DNA of 64,000 nucleotides from Stereum hirsutum FP-91666 SS1 (GCF_000264905.1 NW_006763159.1:132901-196900); one strand, 5' to 3'; counted from the stretch's first letter, positions 1 through 12,659 are shown. The notes: generated by a model not told the origin, from the sequence alone. Translations and numbers: made by a program.

Positions 1-626
1 AGCTGTTCGAGTTGAAAGGGCATATGGGATGGGTCATGTCCGTTGCGTTCTCATCTGATGGCAGCAAAGTCATCTCGAGGGACGAAAGAGATGAGATCTT
101 GATATGGGATGGAGACTCCGGGCGTCGCGTCTGCTCTTTGGAGAAAACCAAGCATTTGAGTTTCGACCTTCACTTCTCCCATGATGATAAATTCATTGCA
201 GGAGCCAATGAAGATGAACTAAGCATATGGAATGTGGAGAGTGGAAATCGATTGCCGACTTCACTCCAAGCGGGATCTTTCGACGAGTTCGTTTGGTTTG
301 GGGAATGTGCACTGTACGCATGTATGGATGGGGAAATTCGACGATGGTCCGAGCGAGATGGTCTAATTCTGGAGTATTCAGCTATTTCACCTGACCGGCA
401 ATGGATTGCCACTATCGGCTTATTTGGAGTCATCGACATATACTCACGAGGTCCATCTCCCGGGGAGCTAGGATTGGTGGGTGCTATCGAGGACAAATTT
501 AGTCGATTGTGAGTGTTTTTGATCTCTATTCATTCAATGTAGGAGCCTGGTGTATTGATGTCCTTTTCCGTCAGTACACTTGTCGAAAGGACCTTGGACG
601 AAGATTTCGACTTTGACTTCGAGTAG
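1..626 (+). CDS. WD40-repeat protein, C-terminal fragment (5' end outside window)
   Basis: The reading frame is open from base 3 and starts inside a WD40 repeat: a GH dipeptide, then SVAFSSDG and, after a short loop, IWD. A weaker repeat with SIWN follows. The protein therefore probably ends in a beta-propeller used for protein binding, but no specific partner or pathway can be named. Exon 1-508 is followed by a 66-bp intron (509-574, gtgagt to cag). Exon 575-626 adds a short acidic tail rich in Asp and Phe and ends in TAG. Without splicing, the frame would stop just after 508. The real start lies left of the window, so total length is unknown. Many Agaricomycete WD40 proteins carry a NACHT NTPase upstream; that part is not visible here. 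Confidence 0.7.
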
Positions 627-1536
627 GATGCATGATGTCAACGACTATGCAACTCAGTAACATGAGGAGGGCCTTGAGCAAGGGGTGAAGGGTGAAGATT
701 GAAGTAGAAAGGTAAGGATGGGGAGATTGATGGCTTGAGAGAAGATTTTGATGAGAAGGTGCGCTGTGCGGGGATTGAAAACTCAGAGGAGGGTGTAGTC
801 CGTCTTCCACGAGACAGGATGCGTTCTTTTGCTGTCCTCCTGCGGTGGTACCCATTCATTTGCTCGCCCCGTTTCTAATTCTTCTCAGTTTTGGAAGATA
901 TCAGACAGGTCTTATGATACACGATTCGTCTGCGCCTAGCCTCTATATCGAACTACGTACGCCACCCTCTTTGGACACACAGGATTGTTCTCCATCGTGA
1001 GTCGGCTTCGAGTACTTTAGAGTGTGCGGTTGACAGTTGTAGTATATATTTTACACCCTAATTCATGTTTATTGATCCTTTTCTTGTCGAGGTACCGATT
1101 GTTTGCGTTTCCTTTTTTTTCAAACCTCGTCGCCACATCCACATCTACATACTCACGCCAGAACGAGTTCACCGGACGTTCCCGGCCGGTAAGCGGAACC
1201 CGACTATTTCTCAGCCCCTGTTTACTTAGTTCTTGCACTCGCTTTGTCGCGCTTCTCCTGCGATTATTATCCCTTCTGTTCGTTGGCTTTGATTATGACC
1301 CAATTCTCCGACGAGTGTTCAAAATTACTTATTCCCCATGCACTCAAAGCCAGTTTCTCTTCCACGTCGGCAGCAATACTCCCCTGCACTCAAGCTCGAG
1401 CTTGGACAGATAGCACCATATCAGCAGGCACGCGCGCGATAACACGACGACAGCAGAGTGGGAAGGTGCGCTATATAATACTACATCATTTCTTGCGTTG
1501 ACCCACTGTCTCTTCCGCCTGCGGTGTCCTCCAGTC
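627..1536. other. Intergenic region, WD40 gene to amidohydrolase gene
   Basis: No gene is recognised in these 910 bases. They hold the 3' flank of the WD40 gene and the promoter and 5' leader of the amidohydrolase. Short open frames on both strands show no family features or splice-consistent extension. The last 300 bases before the ATG are pyrimidine-rich, common upstream of fungal starts. Confidence 0.5.
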
Positions 1537-4500
1537 ATGGCTCGCGATCTGAAGACCTCCAGGCTCGCGACCATCTACGAAGGCACTGATGTTGACGAAA
1601 GGACTCTCCAGCAAGGCCAAACGAAGCGGAGGCGACCTCGCTCGAAGGCTTTCCGACTTCTCGGTCCTCTCATCCTCCTCGCTTGTCTTCATTTTACGAT
1701 CTTCAATTCGAGTTCGGCCTTCTTCAGCGGTCACCAACAACACACTGTTCGCGTCCCTATCCATGCCGAGAAGACCCTTTCGCGGTGTCGCGACCTCTCG
1801 CGTACGCCCGGTCCATCTCCTTCGTTCTACTCCCGTTCGACTTCGGATCGTTTCGTACCCGGTACGAAACCCACGCTGTTAAAGAATGCGAAGATATGGA
1901 CTGGTGGAGCAAACGGGACGGAGGTAGTGGAGGGCGATATTTTCGTGGATAAGGGGATCATCAAGAGTATCGCACCGGGTTTGGGAGGAAAGAGGTTCGC
2001 GAAGGAGATCAGGGAGCTGGTGAAGAGCGGAGGTATCGAGATTGTAGACGTTGATGGGGCTTGGGTCACACCTGGGTGAGTCCTCCCGTATCCATTACAT
2101 GCCCAACGCACTAATCCATGGTTTTCGTGTCCAGTATCGTCGACTCGCACTCTCATCTCGGCGACTATCCCGCCCCTGCACTCTCCGGTGCGTCAGACGG
2201 AAACTCGCATGCAGGCCTCACTTTACCCTGGCTTCGTTCCATCGACGGCCTCAATACCCACGACGATTCATACCCGCTCTCTATCTCTGGCGGCATTACC
2301 ACCGCTCTCGTTCTTCCTGGTAGCGCGAACGCGATTGGAGGCCAAGCATTCGCGATAAAGTTGAGGGAGACGAAGGAGAGGAGTCCGACGGCGATGTTAT
2401 TGGAGCCTCCTGCGGATCTTAACGGGACGTATAGGGATACGAGAGAGGGCGAGGAATGGAGTGGACATTGGAGGCAGATGAAGTGAGTCTCTGCTTTCTT
2501 CTCGTCTCTTACGTTGTGAGTAAACGGATGTGGGTCGCTGATACGTATTTTACTATAGGCATGCATGCGGTAAGACAGTGTCTATTCAATCTACTCCAAA
2601 TATACTACTTACCTGTCAAGCTCCTCTGGTCAGGCGAGAACCCAAGTACGCTTGACATTTTTCTTACGATACCCCCACAGTGGTTCTGAGGGGTCTTTTT
2701 TTAGGTCGTGTATACTCCGGAACTCGTATGGACACCTTCTGGGCTTTCCGCAAAGCGTACGTTTCTCCTCACTATTCATTGAAGTTCGTCGGAGCGGCCC
2801 ATCGAGGCACCTACACCCGTATACCTACCGCGAAAGCGAGGTTTCGAGTCTCTTGCTATCGAGATAGGTAGCATTCCCACTGATAGGAAGGCTCACTCGC
2901 TTGTCGAGGGCTTCCGATGAGCCACTTCGAACAATTGTCTGTTCTAATCAATTTTTACTGCTTCTGCGCGTTTATTCCTACGCCACACCCCGCCACACAA
3001 TCCTCCCACTGACATCATAACTATAACGCGCCCTCCGAATCGCAAACGCGAGCTCGCACTCACTCAGTTGTGTCTCTCACACAGATACGACACCGCGCGT
3101 CAACTCAAAGAAAAGCAAGATGCTTTCTGTAGTAAAGCCCTTTCTGGAGAATGGACGGATCTTGGCGAGTTCCCGGATGATCTGCAGTGGGATGCATTGG
3201 TGGATGTCTTGAGGGGACGGGTCAGGGTATGTCGCCGTTTTACTTCAATCGGAACCGATACGGAGAACAATGCGACTGACTGATACTTTTTGACGTTTAG
3301 GTACAAGCTCATTGCTATGAAGCGGTGGATTTGGACGATTTGATTAGGGTACGTACTCTCGACGACGAGTTCCCTTCGTCATTGGTTCGCAAGACTCAGA
3401 CTGAGCACCGCTGTTGATTTGGATTTTCTATAGCTCACGAACGAGTTCAAGTTCTCCCTCGCGGCGGTACATCACGCACATGAAGCGTACCTTGTCCCGG
3501 AAGTCCTCAAGAAAGCTTACGGTACGTCTCATTCACGACCCCACCTTCCTATTGATCTGTGTAATCGGCTCTGCTTGGGTAAATTCCGTCATACGCGTCC
3601 CTTCTAACTTTATTCTTTGGATTTGTAATCAGGACATCCGCCCTCTGTTGCTATCTTCGCTGCTAATGCCAGGTTAGTTCTCATCATTCTTGCTACTTTA
3701 CACCCACATTCCCGCAATGGAGATTATGGCTCTAAACCTGTTACACCCTCTTGCATTATTTATATAGGTATAAACGGGAGGCCTACCGCGGATCTGAATT
3801 CGCGGCGAGGATTTTGTCTGACAACGGACTGACAGTGGTCATGAAGGTTTGTCTTCAATATCATTATCCGCAATGACATAACGAAACGAACTTGGTCCTC
3901 TAGAGTGATCACTCGGTCTTGAATTCGAGGTACCTGTTATATGAAGCCCAGCAAGCTCATTATGTACGTTCTCCCTTTCGCCACCGTATACATCGCTACT
4001 TCAATGTCGACTGACTGGTTGCGAGATAGTATGGTCTTGCGGATAATTTGGCGTTGAGCTCGGTGACTACTTCTGCGGCGAAGACGATTGGAATGGATCA
4101 CCGGATTGGATATGTTAGGGAAGGTCTGTGACACTCCTCTTCTTCGTTTCGTCAAGCTTCTCCGTCACTGACAGTACCTTCTTCTTTCAATCCTCGGTGG
4201 TGTAGGCTACGATGCTGGTGCGTACATTTGAACGTATATCTCAAGCTCCCTCACACGAAATTAACCTTGAACATCGTCTCATCCAATCCCGCACCAGACT
4301 TGGTAGTCTGGGACTCTCACCCTCTCGCTCTCGGAGCTACCCCAGCCCAAGTCTACATCGACGGAATCGCTCAACTCGCATCTCCATTCACTTCACACAC
4401 CAAGGACTCGCCTACTTTCCAGACCGTACCCGAAGTCCCCGACTTCGAGGACGAAATCAAGAAGGCGATCGAGTTCGAGGGTTTACCGCCCTTGGGACCG

Positions 4501-6064
4501 GCTGAGAAACTGAAGAGTGAGGGTAATGTAGAGGAAGTTATCGTGTTCAAGGGGGTTGAAAGCGTCTGGATGCCGGGCGTGGGTCAGAACGGAGAAGTGG
4601 AGGTACAGGAGATGTTCAGTGCTGAGTCCGTAGGGAGCGAGCACTACGGAAGCGTCATCGTCCAGAACGGAACTGTTCTCTGCTACGGCGATATAACCAC
4701 TTGCTCACTCGGCGCCCTCTCTTCTCCTAACGTCCACGTCCGCGAAGTAGACCTCAAAGGCGGCTCCATCTCTCCCGCTCTTCTCTCTTTTGGTTCTCAA
4801 CTTGGCCTCCAAGAGATCTCCGGCGAGGCGTCGACGGTGGACGGAACCGTTCTGGAGCCTTTGAAGGGTGATTTGCCGAGTGCGTTGGGTGAGGGAAAGG
4901 AAGCCGTGATCAGAGCCGTAGATGGGCTGCAGTTTGAGACTCGGGATGCTTTGTATGTTTCTATCTCCTCTCTTTTACGTTCGACTCTTCCGCCGATTTT
5001 CTGACACGGCGATCTATCACCAGGCTCGCCTACCGTTCCGGAACAACCCGCGCCATCACAGCTCCCACTTCCTCAAGCTTCACCTCCGGCCTCAGCACGC
5101 TCTTCTCCCTCGGTGCCTCCCACAAACTCGAGGACGGAGCTGTCATCCAAGAGGACGTAGGCTTGCATGTCGCGGTGAGACATTTCGGGAAGGCAGGGCC
5201 GAGCGTGAGTACACAGATTGGGGTGCTGAGGAAGGGATTGGTGGATGGGATTGATGGGAAGGGGATTTATGTCGACGTGGTCAAAGTACGTATTCGTTCT
5301 TGACACTTTGGCTGTCGATCGTCAAATCGAATTCCGTTATATTTATTGCCGTTCAATAGGAAAAGATACCGCTCGTCGTCGAAGCCCACAGTGCAGACAT
5401 CATCGCGACCCTCATCGCTCTCAAAGCCGAGATAGAAAGCAAATCGTCCATCTCGCTCCAATTGACCATCACAGGCGCTACTGAGGCGCATCTGCTTGCG
5501 AAGGAGTTGGGAGAGGCGGGCGTGGGTGTGATTTTCGTGCCGAGTAGACCGTTCCCGAAGGTTTGGGAGATGAAGAGATTGTGCGTTGATTTTTCTGTTT
5601 TTTTCTTAGGAGGTGGTCGTGCTAATGGAGGACTGGCCGTACTAACATACATTTCTCTTTGAAGGCTTCCTGGCCCGCCGTTGAGCAAGGATAGTGAGAT
5701 TTCGCTCTTGGTGAAAAACAACGTGACGGTTGGGATCGGGTGCGAAGGTAGCTGGGCTGCGAGGAACGCGAGGTTTGACGTCGGTTGGGTACATTTCGCC
5801 CTCTATTGTCTGAACTAATTCCCCGAAGCTTATGTTCTCTCTCAAATGTAGGCTGCCCTCGAAGCCGACGGCCAGATCTCCAAGTCCCAAGCCCTCGCTC
5901 TCGCGTCCACCAATCTTGAGAAACTTCTTGGCGGCGATGCGATCGTCAAGGAGAGCGTGAGGTTGCCGGAGTTGGTAGCGACGGAAGGCGGAGAGTTGAC
6001 TGCGTTCGAGGGCAAGGTGGTGGCTGTCATTAGAGGGAGGACGGGGAGGGTCGACTTGTTTTGA
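1537..6064 (+). CDS. Membrane-anchored amidohydrolase-family protein (often labelled CE9-like in basidiomycetes), 18 exons
   Basis: The spliced protein has 999 residues. Exons: 1537-2075, 2135-2482, 2559-2569, 2634-2645, 2705-2756, 3085-3226, 3301-3348, 3434-3521, 3633-3672, 3768-3846, 3904-3963, 4030-4123, 4206-4217, 4298-4952, 5024-5285, 5360-5580, 5665-5788, 5852-6064. A basic N-terminus is followed by one hydrophobic segment (about residues 40-63), suggesting a type II membrane anchor. The amidohydrolase core follows: a beta-sandwich strand, then VDSHSHLGDY carrying the HxH metal-binding pair, SGGITTALVLPG, GTRMDTFWAFRKAY, and late DADLVVWDSHPLALGATP. The family hydrolyses amide-type or related bonds with metal ions; the substrate here is unknown, and the CE9 (N-acetylglucosamine-phosphate deacetylase) label is only by family. 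Three exons are 11, 12 and 12 nt. The fifth intron (328 bp) is far longer than the others. Confidence 0.85.
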
Positions 6065-6340
6065 TGGGACTGTGAATCGCGGGTAGGGATGGATCTAAGA
6101 AAACAGGGAGGATAGCAGGCGTTGTGAGGCAATTTTATAGATTTTTATGAACTCGTGCATTTACGCAATTCAGACGCTTAGACAGACCCGTAGGGATGGG
6201 TCGAATGTTATGACTGGGGAAATATATCAGGTAAAGCATGTAGGATTCTTAGGTGCTACCAAATAATCGTACGGGGCGATGATCAAAGCGAAATGTGAGG
6301 AAGGGTACGATTTGGGTACAATCGACGGATTTGGGGGTGG

Positions 6341-8003
6341 TCACGTGACTGGACTACCGTATTGGTCTGTGCAAGCTATTGCAGGGTGGGTATATCAGTA
6401 AACGATTCCCTTCACGTCGAATATAACGGACAGTCAGGGCGTAGGGCGAGTGTAGTCGCTTACCTTCAAGAATTGAAGACCATGGAGTGCTATCCTGGGC
6501 TTCCCAAACTGTTCCTGTGACCATCTCCCACCGTTCTTGAGTCGACGCCTTCCACTCCGGATAGCACTCCTTATACACCTTCATTATTATCGGACCAAGC
6601 TCGAGCGAGACCCGTCGAGCCTTCGGACCATCTACAGACCGCGAAAGGACCATATCCGCCATGGCGATAAACAGATCCTCGAACCTCTCGATGTGATAGG
6701 GTAACAGCCCATCTTCGAGAGCGTTTCTGAACATCGGACTGGGCGGTAGTAGCCAAGTGTCGAAGTAGATGCGCTCAAGTTCGCAGTTCGCGGCAGATAG
6801 AGGGCGTCCATCCGGACCATCTGAAGCGTCGATAGTGAGGGACTGGAATATCTCTTCGTAGACTGGCTCGTCGATGCATCGAGCCCGCCGAATAACGAGC
6901 GATTTTAGGCCAGGTATCCTTTTCGTAATGCTCATCACCAGCTCCTCGTCACTGAGACCTCTTTGATACCCGCAAAGCTCGAGGGTTTCAAGTGAAGACG
7001 CGCACTGCTTCAGCAGGTATCTACACGTCTCAATGAAGGCTGCAGGGGAACTCCAGTCATTGATGACGGTGAGGCGCAATGAGTGAAGATTGGGCACAGG
7101 GAGGTGTGAGAGGAGGTAGTTCATAGCTACGTGGTCCGTTGCAGCGATAGAGAGTGAGCGAATGGCGGGGAAAGAATAGTCAAGCGTCTCCGGCCGGGGA
7201 GGGTTATATGGCCAATCGTCGGTCATCCACACGGTCGTGAGATGAGGGATGTTGAAGTCGAGCGATGAAAGCGAGGGGAGATTACGCAGCCAACAGGTTA
7301 CTTTTTCCGGATATAAAGGATGCTCCAGAAGATATCTGACAGAAAGATGGTGAAGAGTGGTCGGAAGGGCGTTCTGTGGGAAGGTGAGGAGTGGGATCCA
7401 ATTGATGATCGTGAGGCTACGCAGTCTTGAGCACGATTTGAGGCCCGAGAGAAACAAGACGTGGGGAGCAGCGTCATCTTTGACTTCGAAAATTGCCTTG
7501 TCGTGAGCAGCATACGGCACCTCCAGCTCGAATGCTTCCAGCATGGGTTGCAAAGACGAAAAGTCGGGTCTATCAGCGACTCTGAACTTGCTGGAGATGT
7601 GGGACGTGAGGGCCTCGACGGATTTATCATGGCGTAGACGGAATTGTACATCTTTCCAGCGCTCCGAGTGGATGCAAAGGACGCCGACATACATGAACTC
7701 TATAATCGCGGATGTGGGTTCGCCGGAAAAGAGATCGACAGTGAATGTGAGTGGCAAAGGCGATGATAGCGAGATGTATTTATGAAGTATAGGGATGAAA
7801 CGGTCGTCGTCGGTACGCGGGATATCCAGATGCGTCCAAAGGTGACGTGTCGTCAGCGCGATGTCTCTCCAGGCCCGACAGACTTGAGTGAGTAGGAGAG
7901 GAGCTTGGTTTGGGTGAAGCTTCGGAAATCCGTCGGCGCACGATTCCACAACGCAGAGAAACGTTTCGGCCCAGATTTCAGGGGGAATACGTTTTCCTCC
8001 CAT
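6341..8003 (-). CDS. F-box-like domain protein with leucine-rich C-terminal region
   Basis: The ATG at 8003 opens on GGKRIPPEIWAETFLCVVES and continues to VCRAWRDIALTTRHLWTHLDI, the typical F-box-like helix set of Agaricomycete proteins (residues about 4-60). The long remainder has irregular leucine-rich repeats (LRSLTI, LHHLSV, LSSLDF, LETLEL). F-box proteins bind Skp1 and bring substrates to SCF ubiquitin ligases; the substrate is unknown. The main exon is 6464-8003. A good intron (6376-6463, gtaagc to aatag) joins it to a 35-nt last exon, 6341-6375, giving 524 residues. If unspliced, the frame ends at 6354 with a slightly different tail. A possible acceptor (ttggtag) lies just upstream of the ATG, so an additional 5' exon is possible. 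It resembles the tandem F-box pair at 48-51 kb in layout but not closely in sequence. Confidence 0.8.
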
Positions 8004-10404
8004 TATCCTACCAAAGACGAGTTTCAGTAAGAAAGCGTTGCACAAATAACAAGGAGGGACAGTACAATCGTAACAGAAAACTTTGAGATAAGTAGTTGCT
8101 GGCGCGAGAGCGATGACTCGGACGATATGGGAAGTCGGGACCCCAGATTGACCCCAAATTTATGAGGAGAAATGCCTTCGATGTAATCAACGATCAGCTC
8201 CGTCCCAAACAAATGCTAAATAGCGACGAGTGTCTTACCGTGCTCTGCTAGTTTCGCTCTGTGTCCCGCGCAAGCACCGGATGCTCGAAGGATCGTGGAA
8301 CCAGAATAGACGCCCAAACACGAGTTCTTACTGAAGGGAGAAAGGCCAGATCGGTGAGCGTGGGAACCGACTTTCTCCGAGATGTTGTTGACGTCACGAC
8401 TCACGACCATCCTCTTCAGAGCCTTCATTCATCTGTAGGTCCCTGTCGTTCTCGTTCTTTGCGCTCAATATGGTCTGCATGTATAACCCTGAACGATTCC
8501 CATATGGCGTGGAGTACTGCTACGCAAGCAGTGACCTCTCCGTGGCAGGCGCGCTCTCTGTTCAAGTTGGAGATCCGAGTCAGCAACATCTTTTATTCTG
8601 TTTTTCCAACAGCGATATCCTACTAGGCCCTCGGATAGTTCATTCAATCCGCTAGTTCTCTCGACGATCTGCTGCTCTTGGTGTATTGTCTCGCTGAACA
8701 TTCTCTCTAGTCGTGTCTCCATATTCCATTCACCAGTATCGAGCTGCTCATACAGGCCATTCGTACGTGGCTTTCTCTGTACGAGACTGGATTCACAGCA
8801 ATGCTACATGTCATATCAGGAAACTCCATACTCTGTGAAATGGAGATATCATATATCAGATGTTTTTGCACCCACGGTTGCCGCTGAACGACGGTGCCAC
8901 TTCATCTGTCCAACAAAGCAGCCTTCTACACTCTGTTGTGTTACTTCCTCTCTCGGGGACATCGCGACGACACTGCCGCGACAAGCTTCAGGGTGTCTCG
9001 AGCTTCGAGCTTCTTCGATGCTGACGATACTACCTCACTCTCTGCAATTGTATTATGTTTGCCCCTAAGTTAGCTTAGGACGAACTGGGACTCGTCTAGG
9101 CCTTTCTGCGAGGATCGCTTTCCACATAGCCTCATCCACTTACGAGCTCTAAGCAATAGCAGAGGGACATTTTCATCTTGATAAACTCACTACGTGCTTA
9201 TCGCGACGCGTTGACCTTCTGTTTCTGACACTGCGGATGCCGAATCTTATGATGTTCCCTGGTGGTCGTGTCGACCATGAAGACCCACATCCCCTCCGAT
9301 ATCTACTTATTCTTTCTTATGCACACGATCCGTGCGCTGACCTCATTGATGCGTTGGTATTCCTTCCCTCACCTGGAAGCAGTCTATCACTATAGCACCG
9401 ACGACTTTGCCTCTCACCCGTCAACTCGATCATACTTTTCGTTTCATCATTGCGGTTACCATGGGCCATCCTCGACTCCGAATCTACAATGGTGATAGGA
9501 GAAGTGCTGGTAGCTTCGGAGGAGCTACATCTGCACGATGTATTACGCACATCCTCTGAAGCTCTGCTCGCCGCTTTTACCATTTGTTCTCTCCAAAGCG
9601 GACTAACTACTTCGAGACAGACTCTCAAACTCGACTCCCTTCTTCACATGAGCATCAAGAGCATTTACCTTTCGGACACGATCCATGGCTTGAGCTGTAA
9701 TATAACTGCTCCTTTATCCGCACCTTGGAATTTTGACCAGCGGGTGGGGCATCACTCCAACATCACCCTCATGTGACGATTTTAGAAACGGGCGAGTTTC
9801 AGGGTTGACCTTACATGGATTTAAATAGCATCCGTTGCATCTTTCGCAGCACGGCGGCCGCACCAACAGGAGACACACTTGAAAGGTTGTATCAACGGGT
9901 AGTGACGGCCAGAAGTGTACCCATCCCACCAGATTTATTGTTTGTTGCTGCTTCTAGTTACAAATATGAGACCGCGTTCTGTACAAAAGAAGGTGCGTTG
10001 CGAACGTGTTGGATTCGTTGGCTTCATACTTTGCCGTCGGCGCTGATCTAACCAGCGCCTTTCTCTCCTCACATGGGGCTGCCGCGTTCCCCACACTCTA
10101 GTAATTTCGCATCTTCGTCTCCATCGAGCGCACCGAGTCGGGCTGATCGTATTCAAAACCTTCACCACTCACGGGTGATCCGTACTCTATCGCTCGAGAT
10201 GGATCAGCAAAGTTGTTCCCCAGACGTCATATCCGCCCTTCTCGCTGACGTCTCTCCCAAAATCCGAAACCCATCCGACACAGCTTTCATCTCCCAGAAT
10301 TGTATAAAAGCTACCTCGTCTCCCGCCCCAAGAACCTCCATCGAACCCCAGCCGTTTTACCTCTCCAACTCATCTACACACAGCCCTCTGAAGTCTTCTT
10401 TGCA
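8004..10404. other. 2.4 kb without a recognisable gene
   Basis: No family, RNA gene or transposon could be recognised. The plus strand has several open stretches of 60-110 codons, the longest natural one ending at 9776, and they shift frame relative to each other. One stretch around 9240-9410 and the next around 9450-9776 have fairly ordinary amino-acid composition, so a decayed or rapidly evolving multi-exon gene is possible. The region also holds the promoter of the F-box gene on the left and of the small peptide gene on the right. Confidence 0.4.
10303..10310 (+). promoter_or_regulatory. TATA box of the small secreted peptide gene
   Basis: TATAAAAG lies 95 bases before the ATG at 10405, the usual fungal TATA-to-start distance. 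A strong TATA box fits a highly or conditionally expressed small secreted protein; that regulation is inference. Confidence 0.55.
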
Positions 10405-10862
10405 ATGCGGTTCTCTATTCTCTTCTGCATCACGGCCCTTGTGGCTGCTGTTGCTGCGTCTCCCGGTGACAGCTGGGGAACTACCGTGAACAAGCGTGGA
10501 GAGCTCATCTCCAGGCAGGACGTACGTAGTACTCAACGAAGTCTTCAAGACGACGCATAATGACTTACTCACGCTCTGCATTTTCGTGAACAGTGCTGCG
10601 AGGACCCTCCCGGCTGCGGCTGCCCCGACGTAAGTCTTCGTACTTCATGTGGATATATTTTATATCCACTCTAACAGATGCTCTGACTTTATAGAACTGT
10701 AGTGGCGACTGCGCTGGCTGTTGCGTGAGTAACGAAATACCTTGTTTCTCATTATGGGCAATGTTGCTCCTCCTAGTCGCCGACTTCGCCGTCCTTCTTG
10801 TCACTCGGCCTCTTTCGATATCAAACTGACATTATTCTTATTCGCGCTTATAGCCTACTTGA
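10405..10862 (+). CDS. Small secreted cysteine-rich peptide precursor (63 aa, unknown family)
   Basis: Four exons (10405-10521, 10594-10629, 10695-10724, 10854-10862) give a 63-residue precursor. Residues 1-18 are a clear signal peptide (hydrophobic core ILFCITALVAAVAA). Lys30-Arg31 is a candidate Kex2 site that would release a 32-residue mature peptide. The mature part has eight cysteines in the order CC-x5-C-x-C-x3-C-x3-C-x2-CC, enough for four disulfides. Exon 1 encodes the signal and pro-region, exon 2 the first four cysteines, exon 3 the last four, and exon 4 only Pro-Thr-stop. The introns have good donors (gtacgt, gtaagt, gtgagt) and acceptors. Such peptides are common in fungal secretomes as effectors, defence peptides or wall proteins, but I do not recognise this family and assign no activity. 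If the last intron is retained, the frame continues for about 30 codons. Confidence 0.75.
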
Positions 10863-11562
10863 GAGGACATATCCTCCAGATCAAATATATCAGCAGTAGG
10901 AGATTGGCGTTGTAGTAGCTGACGGTGACTCCGAGTTGTTGACGAGTTGGTGTGGACGCCGTGATGTTGAACTGGATTGTAGGACGCAATTTTGAGACGT
11001 TATTGTGATATCAAGTATGGATAGTCAGATCTCTGGGGCCGGATACTGTCAGAGTGAAAGAACGACAAGGGAGGAAAAGTCGAGGCGCGACTGTGGCGCA
11101 GATTCAGAACGGCCCCGGCTGAATTTGCCTTTTTGAAAGTAGGAAAAAGTCGATTCATGCCGCATGCGCAGCCTTACCTTCCGCCTCGGATAGTGTTGAT
11201 ATGTGGGCTCTGTCCTTGGGTCCTGAGCTAGTCGACCAAATATTCAAACGAATACGCCATCTGATCCTGCATGCCTGCTTCCGTTGGGATTCTCGCACTC
11301 AGCTTGCTCTACTGTACTGTCGACGTCTTCACAACGGGTAGTGGAATCAGGGTGAAATTTTGCAGAAAACTATCTTATATCGCTCGAGTACAGATTACGC
11401 TCAAGTTTTCATGATAGATGTTATTTATTTCTGTGGCGTGCGAGACTAACACGCTCAGCTATCTTCCGATCATCTCACAATAGCGCACAGGCTTACTCCC
11501 TATTCCCTACGTCTAAGAGCTTGACCTCCACCACCAAACAGCTCAAAACTTGAGATATACCG
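10863..11562. other. Intergenic region, peptide gene to BTB gene
   Basis: These 700 bases hold the 3' end of the peptide gene and the promoter of the BTB gene. I see no open frame with family features, no RNA gene and no repeat. Confidence 0.5.
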
Positions 11563-12519
11563 ATGCCCACCCGAAACGAGAACTTCTATTTCAGGCCAGC
11601 CATCCTCCTTGTCAGTCAATTTGCTCTTGTCGTCACTGAACTGCGACAAGCATTACTTAACATCACTGACTCAATATTCCATGACACTGTATGCTTCCCT
11701 TTGACCCAGGTTGAAGACGAACTATTCAGTGTTCCCGAGCATGGACTGAAAGAGGTCAAAGGCGGCCCTTTCAATACGATGTTCGCTCTTCCAGTGGAGC
11801 AGGGAGGTACTCGGGAGGGTTCCTCGGAGAAGAACCCCATCCGTCTTTCCGGGATCAGCGCCTTTGATTTCCAGAGCTTTCTCAAAGTAATATTTCCGCA
11901 GTAAGTACACTCCATACCGCAATGTGTACGGTAAGCAGCACTTACCAGGGTTGATTTACCTGGTAGACCGTTGACCGAGAGTATGACTCTTACACTCGAA
12001 GAATGGACCTCCGCTCTCAAGCTCTCGACGATGTGGACATGCGCCGCCATCCGCACGAAAGCCATCACTCAGTGTTATACACTCATGGACAAGTCGTGTC
12101 CGATCTCAATGGTAGTCCTAGGAAAACGATACCACGTCTCATCGTGGCTCCTCGAAGGTTACACTACTCTGTGTATGCGGGACAATCTCCCCACCGTCGA
12201 GGAGAGGATCAATCTTGGATTAGACACAACGCTTAGGATTGCAGAAGTAAGGGCAGAAGTGCATCCTATGAAGAACAGGTCTGCCGGAAAGGTTTTCGAG
12301 AAGTCGAAGGCTCACTTCGAAGCTGGGGTTAGGAAAATCTTTCGGGAGGAGCTGTTGGATGATGAGGCATACATGGAGGAAGACAAATTGGTGACGCAGC
12401 CTAGCAGACCCTTACCGTACGATCGCTCCTCCGTGTTACATATACCTTCTCACTGACGATGTGTTTGTTTACAGAGGACGAAGGGTGGTGCTCTCGATGA
12501 CTGGAGTGACTCGGATTGA
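11563..12519 (+). CDS. BTB/POZ domain protein
   Basis: Four exons (11563-11610, 11710-11900, 11967-12390, 12475-12519) give 235 residues. The first intron is a multiple of three without a stop, so it could be mistaken for coding. Removing it joins FYFRPAILL to VEDELFSVPEHGL, the expected start of the basidiomycete BTB fold. This is followed by FNTMFALP, a variable acidic loop, ENPIRLSGISAFDFQSFLKVIFP-type sequence, and EEWTSALKLSTMWTCAAIRTKAI, the C-terminal BTB helices. BTB domains form dimers and can act as adaptors for Cul3 ubiquitin ligases; this subfamily is greatly expanded in mushrooms and has no known specific role. The last intron (gtgacg donor, strong CTGAC branch and tttacag acceptor) adds an acidic tail; without it the frame stops at 12456. 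Confidence 0.8.
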
Positions 12520-12659
12520 TTGGGTCGCTCCTCAGTATGTTAATCCCACTCCGTAGTATTTACTGGCAAGTGAACGGCATCCTATAACTGACAATCATAC
12601 TTATGTAAACCACCTGATATCCTTTTCCTCCCGCAAATCGGATTTTTTCAATATCGTCT

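Noticed and set aside
11611..11709. Open frame through the first BTB intron
   Set aside because: The 99 bases have no stop, but removing them gives the continuous BTB strand pattern and the splice and branch signals are good.
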